Assembly (NCBI RefSeq): GCF_000002075.1
Contig: NW_004797617.1
Location: forward strand, 708,539-772,538
DNA from: Aplysia californica
Taxonomy: Eukaryota > Mollusca > Gastropoda > Aplysiida > Aplysiidae
Reading direction: 5' to 3'
DNA length: 64,000 nucleotides
This document shows positions 57,601 through 64,000 of the stretch, piece by piece. Position 1 is the first letter of the stretch. Each line of letters starts with the position of its first letter. Made by a program: the position numbers and the translations under genes. Below the pieces are notes generated by a model, which saw only the letters and a list, made by a program, of their open reading frames with translations, was not told where the DNA came from and ran no database searches.

Positions 57601-57767
57601 GTAAATCAGCATGGTGGACGGGCAGAACAAAAAGGTTAGGATCTAGGTCAGAAAAGCAATTTGCGGGACATTGCGTTGGCATGATCTCACGAACAGGACT
57701 TTTGATTTAAAAAATAAAAGTAAAAATCCGGGACGGCCTGCAAATTCCGAGACGGTTGGCATCTCTG
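54677..57767 (-). mobile_element. hAT transposon, 3.1 kb, inactive
   Basis: 14-bp inverted ends CAGAGATGCCAACC (54677) and GGTTGGCATCTCTG (to 57767). CAGAG starts are typical of hAT. The target repeat CTGTAA flanks it (54671-54676 and 57768-57773). Only 6 of the usual 8 bases match. The minus strand encodes a decayed hAT transposase. The insertion splits a SINE, so the SINE is older. Confidence 0.87.
55000..57240 (-). pseudogene. hAT transposase, decayed
   Basis: Minus strand in order: a BED-like zinc finger CNICCEFSIGHGGIRDMKRH with a following GPRH (about 57175-57080); ARAEIETPFTRFLMEHNIQL and ALDHTGDLFSALF (about 56980-56880); GKNILEMTLDDLKSKGI and NVMVGNKNRVCGRL (about 56620-56480); and a C-terminal dimerisation region with QRILxIQHSNTSYERIFSLV then RRIRTEFRANKG and LKNLMILKQKG (about 55150-55010). 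These are the hallmark blocks of hAT transposases. Stops (for example within QRIL*IQH near 55140) and frameshifts break it. Confidence 0.85.
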
Positions 57768-57860
57768 CTGTAAAGACTTCTCTGTTGACATCCACCCCTT
57801 GGCGCTCATATGACCTTTTGCAGTTGCGAACGCCTTAAAACCTCTACTAAAAAAAATGGA
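57768..57860 (+). mobile_element. SINE copy D, right part (LINE-shared tail)
   Basis: CTGTAAAGACTTCTCTGTTG, then ACATCCACCCCTTGGCGCTC and TTTTGCAGTTGCGAACGCC, ending CTCTACTAAAAAAAATGG. The tail stem GGCGCTC/GAACGCC has one mismatch. Confidence 0.75.
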
Positions 57861-58199
57861 AGCTTATTTTATAAAGTGTTTCCTGCCATATTGTGGGGTA
57901 CGTTTCCCATTTTTTCCCGGATATGCCTGACAGGCAGGGTCAGAGCTGCCCACCTCTTTGACATGTATACTGTTGGATTTACGCCAATATTGTAATTGTT
58001 CATTTCTTTTCGTGATTAGGGGTAGGTAAACGGAAAGATCAAGCAATCAGATCTTTTTTTGTATTTATTTAGATAGGTTTTAATTATGCCTGAAGAGTAA
58101 CAAGAACTTGTTTCTTAGGCTTGCTGCTGATAGTTTTGTCACCTTATACTTCATAGTTTTGAATTGTACTGACGTGGATTTCTTATTCCAGTTTTTTAT

Positions 58200-58375
58200 A
58201 TCCAGGCGAACCTGTCCAAGATGACCTGCCATTATTATTGAGGAGAAAAGTGATCACCTTCAACTGGTGGTCACCTTGGACAGTGTCATTACAATACAGA
58301 AAAAAACAAACATGTAGTTGAAAGTGGTTGTTTGTTCGGGTAGTTGTGAGAGCCGGTTTGACTATACTTGGATGT
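58200..58375. mobile_element. Small Tigger-like MITE, copy 1
   Basis: AGGCGAACCTGTCCAAGATG near the left and AGAGCCGGTTTGACTATA at the right are imperfect inverted ends of the CAGTnGAACCTG type. The interior GTGGTTGTTTGT and CTTGGACAGTGTCATTACAA recur in the copy at 60.4 kb. Confidence 0.55.
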
Positions 58376-60400
58376 TGACTTAAACAGGATTTGATTTGAA
58401 TGTCATATCTTCAGTGTTGTATTTGGTGTGGATAGGGGATAACAAGAACAGAACATTATCAAACAACGGTTTCGTGAAAAAGTGAACTTTCTGTTAAAAA
58501 GGAAGATAATAAATTGTGAGGAAAGATTTTTCATTGTAAATGATATAAGCAATGTGGGCCGAGAGACAGGTTCCAATTCAAGCAGTAGTAATGTATTGTA
58601 GAACTTTCAGACCCAGGTGGGTGAGCAGGGTGTGACCAGGAGAGGGCAGTTATATCTTTGAAATGGAATAGGCTATCTTTTTTCATAATCACATCTATAC
58701 CTTGGCACAGAAAAGTGAAATGTACGTATTGTGGAAATTGAAGGCACAGACATTTTTTTGTTTTTGTGCAGTCTTGGTTTAAGAAAAATGTGATATGAGT
58801 AAATGAGTCAAAAGTTAAGAGAATAATTGTGGGTGGTCGGAGGGCACCATTGGTAGGTCCTACTTCTTTTGTTTTCCCCAGCACAAAATGACAATTTTTG
58901 TGTTGATGTGGTTCTCATTACAAATGAAAAGTTGTTTTTTTTATTTTCTTTGTGTCCTCTTGTGTAAAGTTTCGGTGTGAGTTTTTTTATGGATATTTTT
59001 CCCTTCTCAATAGTGGGGTCAAGATTTTACCATTTTTCTCAAAGCAAGAATATGTCCTGAGATATTTTTTGGGGGGGGATGTAAATGTGCTCCTGTTGCT
59101 GAGATTAGTTTTATTGGGGGTGTAAATGTGCCCCATATGACCTTGAATGTTAGTCAAGTTTTTAGCTGTTATCAGGTATTGTACATTTTGTGATTCAGTA
59201 TGTTCTGGGATACTGTTATTGTGCCATATTTCAGCTTTTAACCTTTTAGTTAATTTAATTGGACAGTTCAGGGTATGTCGGTTTATGGCGAACATTTTAA
59301 TTCCCGTTTAAACAGTGATTGAGTGTGTTGCTGAAATGTTTTGCAGCTTGCTTGTTAATGGTATATCTTTGTGTAAAACCATGGTTTTACTACCTCACAT
59401 CTACGCTTACAGCTTTTTTGCAAGTGCATGTATGTATATTGCAAAAAGTTACAGTAATGAGTGAGCTTATGGTCGTGGAGACGTCACATGAGTTGTGAGC
59501 TGGTAGAGACTGTTGGTGAGAAACATTGACAACAGAGCAGAGCGGCGACAGGAGACAGACAGCCAGTCAAGTTTTGCTGTTATCAAGATTCCCAGTTACC
59601 TTCACAGAATGTTGCTTAAGACCAAGACTTAGCCCAATGTTTTGTTGACTTTGTCCATTGGAGAGCTGGATGGATCATGAATAAAAAAGGGCTTCCATCC
59701 CTTGTCTCTGTTTGGATTTATTTTTTTCCATTTGGAATCATTTTCATGATAATATCAACACTTATTTGCTTGGACTTTTACAGTATTAGGCTTCTGTGGG
59801 GCTTTGTTGTGTTGTATTGTGATCGAGACAACTGACTGAGAAGTGTGTGAGGGTTCATGTTGCGTGACTGCTAAAACACTGCGCAGCTACAAGAACTTAG
59901 TTCCTTTCCCTAATTTTGAAGGCTTCAGTTAGAATTTGCTATTGTTAAATATTCCATTATGAACTTTGGAATTGCAGTGCTGCGGGGGTCACTGTATATT
60001 GTGGACAAAAAAGGGTTGGTCTTGTGTGCACATGCAAATGGGGGAAAAGCAAATATTGATAGCTTGATGACAAGTGTCTGCAAAGGAGAAAGCCAGATGA
60101 ACCTATGGTTTACTTGCTTGCTTACAGACATTAAAGCAAGGAATTGTTATGAATCATGGGATACAATTCAAGTTCTCACCCAATGACCTGAGAACTTGCA
60201 GTGACACCTTTGAAGAGATATAAAAGGTGTTGTAGTTTGTGAAAGATTGCCCTTTGTTGGCCCTCCTCTGTCAATCTCATGGTCATACCCGTGAATGAAC
60301 TTGATTTTTAGAGCACTTTTTTTTCTATTCTAAAGCCAATGCCTGAATGCGTCTGCATACTGCCATCTTTCATGGATTCAAATACGATTGAAAGTAACAT
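58376..60400. other. Non-coding stretch
   Basis: T/G-rich, with no supported gene. An AATAAA lies in ATGAATAAAAAAGGG (about 59679), without an identified upstream coding exon. Confidence 0.5.
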
Positions 60401-60409
60401 ATATCAAAT

Positions 60410-60570
60410 AGTCAACATTGTCAAAGAGAAAAGTGATTGACTTAGACAGGTGGACGTCTTGGACAGTATCGTTATACAATAGAAGAAAAAAAAACAAATA
60501 GGGGGAAGTGGTTGTTTGTACAGCTGTCTTATACATATAGCCGCGGGATAAGATTTGACTATGTATAGAA
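60410..60570. mobile_element. Small Tigger-like MITE, copy 2
   Basis: GACGTCTTGGACAGTATCGT, AGTGGTTGTTTGT and AGATTTGACTATGTATAGA align in order with 58250-58375. The left end is degraded. Confidence 0.5.
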
Positions 60571-63500
60571 TCTAGTACCAAATTAAATTAATCATCTCGT
60601 GGGAGTTGTTGGTTGGTGTATTTAAAGGGCCCGCTGAAATGTGAATACTTTCTGGCATGGGAGAAAGCTCAACCGACCGACTTTCATTTCACCAAGTCAC
60701 TTTTTTTTTGGGTGTTCATTTTGTAATGCTGCTACTGTTGTGGAGTTCCCAGTCAGAAAAATGATATTTGCATTCCAGCCTCCTGCTTACCTCTATCTGA
60801 CGACCAGATGTGCGCTCAATTTACAGACCGTAGAGATGCTTAGTTTAAAATACCCGGAAGGTCCCAGGAATGTGGACATTGTAGATCTTTTGAAGCTGCA
60901 GTCGTTCATGAAACTATAAAGAGCACCTGGAATATCTCTTCTCTCTTGTGGGAATTTTGATTGTGGGAGGTAGAGGGGTGCAGATGATATATGTTGCTAA
61001 TACAGAGATTCTAGATACAGTTTTATAAAAACTAGCTATGAGCACTTTGGTCATGTATCTAGGATGAGGAGTTCAGTTGTTTATACATGTATAGTGGTTA
61101 TGGTTTTTCCCTCTGATACTCATTGATCCGTTAGTTGACCTTTGTCACATGCAGGCAGACTTTTACGGTCAATTCAAATGAGTTTATCATCTCTACCAGT
61201 GTTAACATTTTGTTTAACAATGTGCTGCAAAATTGGATGTCGACCCACCAGCTTTTAGTTACAGTTACATGACAACTGTCAAGTTTTAGATTTGCAGTTT
61301 GGTTTTACTGCAACCTTGGCAAAGGTTTTATGGTGATTATTTAATTAATTGGGCTGGGGGGGGGGGGGTGCGTACTCCTGCTTAGGATAGCCACGTGTAG
61401 ATCATACCGTCTCCATTGTCGCAAACTCATGCTTGTTCTGGGATCTTTCTTTGGTCCGACTCATCTCTCGTTGACTTTGACGATTAAGTCGGTTGAGCCT
61501 CTCACTTGGTGTCTCCCTTCTTTTTAATTTGCTTCGTTTCCTTGCTCAATCACCCAAAATTCTTCTCCATCTCACTTTCTTTCTTACTTTTCCAAACTAT
61601 TTCATGTGGAGTACCTGTGGTAGTTTCAGTAAAGTCCACATATAACTCCTTGCCAAATAAGTTGGGCAGTAATCTGTCTTTGGATATATTAAGGGATGAT
61701 ATTTTCAAGTGATTAGATCTGAGATCTCCTTTACTAGGTGTACTTTCTTTTTACAAAGGACAAGTCCCAATTTGAGCTTAATATTGCTTTTCTTGTAAGA
61801 AATTGTCACTTGCCCGTTTCAGTGAAAATCGTGTTATTGTGGCGATTCATTGACACACTAAGCTATCACTACTCATGATTTTTTTCTACTGAGATGAATT
61901 TGGCATTAAAAATTCAAAGTAGCAGTACTACAGTAAAACACTTGTCAAAGTATTTTTGCCTTTTCAACCCTTAAAATACCTTTGAAAACATTCTTTTGAT
62001 CAAATTCAGACCACTGTCGAGGTGGTTCAAGTGATATATCCGTCTAATGATGGTTACTATGAAAGAAGAAAATTCTAAATGCTCATGCTATTCCGTACTG
62101 CCTATACGCCATGGTTGATGGGGAAATCAATTTAAGGCTTGTAGCCGAGCGTTCTAAATATATATGTAATGGAAAACTGCCTACTATTTCAAGATTCAAT
62201 AATTACCCCTATAAAAAATGATTAACTTCTTTAAAATACAAACATTAATGACAAAAATTGGTATTTATTTGAGATCTCAGGTGGTACTGCTGCCAAACAC
62301 TCAGAGTTAACGTTTTGTTACATCACAGTAAATGGCATTACATTCACCTGTGGCAATATATTTTTTTACTTTGAAAAAATCTCTTAAACACTTCTATAAC
62401 TTGCTCTTTGATGAGCCTGTTCAACAAGAAATTTGTATGCTAATATATTCATATTCCCTTGATTCCTTTATTTAAAAGTAGAATAAAACAAGAGTTCAAA
62501 AGAATTATTTTTAGCATTATTGCTGCAAAAGTAAGTCATACTTCTTCTCCTACAACTCTTTTACATCAGCTGATAGAGGTATGTGAAAGGTCCAATGTGG
62601 GTTTTTAATATTTGATATATACAGGTTTTATATTTGTTTAAAATATAGTTACATATTCCGTGCCTTGGGTGACTCGGAAAGTGGAACGATGTAGGAACAA
62701 TAAATATTAGGATGTATCGCCAAAGATGGTACATAACAAGATTGTCCACTCAGCCGAAAAAGTGTCAGCCGGAAGTCCGCTCTTTGCTTCAGATGGCGCT
62801 GCAGTCTGTTTTGAAGCTCTTTCGTTTTTCCAGAAGAAAAATAGGAATAGCACCTCCTTGCGTGCGCAGATCGACTGTTGTTCATGAGCTGTTCGGGTTC
62901 GTTCAGTGCAGAGTTTTATTTTTTTTATATTTTTAATGACCTCTCGCCTCTCATTCTAAAGTCAAATTAAAACAAAGAAAACAGTCGCCCTTCCTCCGGA
63001 GAAGGTTTTTTGTCAGCGTAACTATTTTTAAAAAGTGTCTTCCGAAATTTTGAATTCTTATTTATTTAAAAACTTGTTAGTTTCACTTTGATTTTTTTAC
63101 AAAAGTAGGGTAACTCTGTTCGCAAAGGGTGCACATTTGCGAAGAGGGCGCCACCGAATTTTGAGGACACTTTTTTTAATTGGCTCAAAGAGAGGAGTGG
63201 CCGCTCTTGTTATGTAGACTCTTTGGTATCGCGTAGTTGTATCTTGTCCGTCAGTGCTTACTTTTTCTGTAAGTTAAGCACCTTGCATAGCTGGTTTTTC
63301 TAATGGTTAGGTTCCACTTTTTGCCCATCCAATGATACCGTTACTGACAGTTAATATATCGGAATCAATCATGGGAATATTTACGCTGCGTTTATTTTCA
63401 ACCTGTTCTCCCATCGTGTCTTTCAAGCATGTATTGAGTTTTATAATGCTATTTCATTGTTCTTCTTACTATCTTTAATGACCCTTTAGTTGGGATCAGC

Positions 63501-64000
63501 ATGTCTGCTACACTTTTCAATCTGTCTTCACGTTGTCCCCCACCTTCCCCCAACTCTCCCCAAAAGATTTTTTTTAAAGTCTAAAGCCTAGGAGGGTTGA
63601 AGATACTAAAGCTGCATGTGTTGATATGGATCAACAAAGGTATTCCAACTTACCTTTAGTGGTCCGTGCCAACAGTGGGTCCTGCTTGTGTGCTCCTTCC
63701 CTGTCTATCTATTGTTTTACTTTCTGTGTTCACTTACATGTACAAGAGATTTAAAATCTTAATGAATCAGCGACGGGCAGAGGGGATGGTGGGTGGAAGG
63801 TGCCAAGGATAGGTTGTTCCTTTTTTTCTTTCCATCTTTTGTTTTTGTCTGTCGTCTCCTACTTTTTCCCAGCATATATTGACTGTTATAGTGTCAAGTG
63901 CTACTCTGTACTGAGGCTTGAATGAGGGGGGGGGGGGGGGAGTGTCCCTGACTTGTAAAATCGGCATTAGCTTTTATTCTAAAACCCTGTGTGCCTGCTC
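60571..64000. other. Non-coding stretch to window end
   Basis: No exon or element is supported. Poly-G runs lie near 61356 and 63927. A CpG-containing block at 62750-62900 (GGAAGTCCGC, AGATGGCGCTGCAG) could be a promoter or 5' UTR but no gene is visible. Confidence 0.45.

Noticed and set aside
62712-62936. Arg-rich frame in a CpG-containing block
   Set aside because: No domain, splice or family support. It could be a promoter region by chance.

Overview
This is a repeat-dense eukaryotic window (TATA and AATAAA signals, GT-AG introns, tRNA-derived SINEs, DNA transposons, non-LTR retrotransposons). The one confidently identified host gene is an invertebrate-like RBBP6/Snama. The repeat types and codon-level look suggest a marine invertebrate, probably a mollusc such as a gastropod. 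That assignment is inference. A 100-base N run (42295-42394) marks an assembly gap.

0-5 kb: microsatellites, an internally deleted mariner (1448-1958), a minisatellite and a diverged copy of an unknown repeat gene family. 4.9-13.1 kb: a three-deep nest. A Tc1-like transposon (4910-13094) holds a second Tc1-like transposon (6250-12928), which holds a 5.1-kb non-LTR retrotransposon of the I group with RNase H (6788-11913). 13-19.2 kb: decayed mariner-like and unknown coding fragments, a SINE, a possible solo LTR, and a 1.6-kb Harbinger-like element carrying a nested pogo-type MITE.

19.6-26.7 kb: a multicopy gene of unknown function on the minus strand. It is split by a second copy of the I-group LINE (20299-25838). 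This LINE begins with four tandem 460-bp 5' UTR monomers. The first monomer is itself split by a 1.09-kb fragment of a different LINE. 28.5-36 kb: accessory repeats, including hairpin-rich elements built on CTATTCTCACCC, a reverse-oriented SINE, a remnant of a transposase tail, and a 299-bp MITE with a perfect 9-bp target duplication.

39.8-48.8 kb: three plus-strand exons of an RBBP6 homologue encode the N-terminal DWNN domain. Reading through the third donor gives an early stop followed by an AATAAA, which could make a DWNN-only short protein. The introns hold a full-length SINE with an 11-bp target duplication and, on the minus strand, a possible two-exon micro-gene. 48.8-64 kb: mostly T/G-rich non-coding DNA, with a 3.1-kb hAT transposon (54677-57767) inserted into a SINE.

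The most interesting link is between the LINE and the SINEs. The last ~40 bases of the I-group LINE (11851-11890), able to fold as a hairpin, recur at the 3' ends of five SINE copies on both strands. One copy shows a compensatory stem change. This fits SINEs that borrow the LINE reverse transcriptase through a shared tail. A second point is that the LINE promoter is modular: each monomer has a TATA-like box enclosed by a 9-bp inverted repeat.
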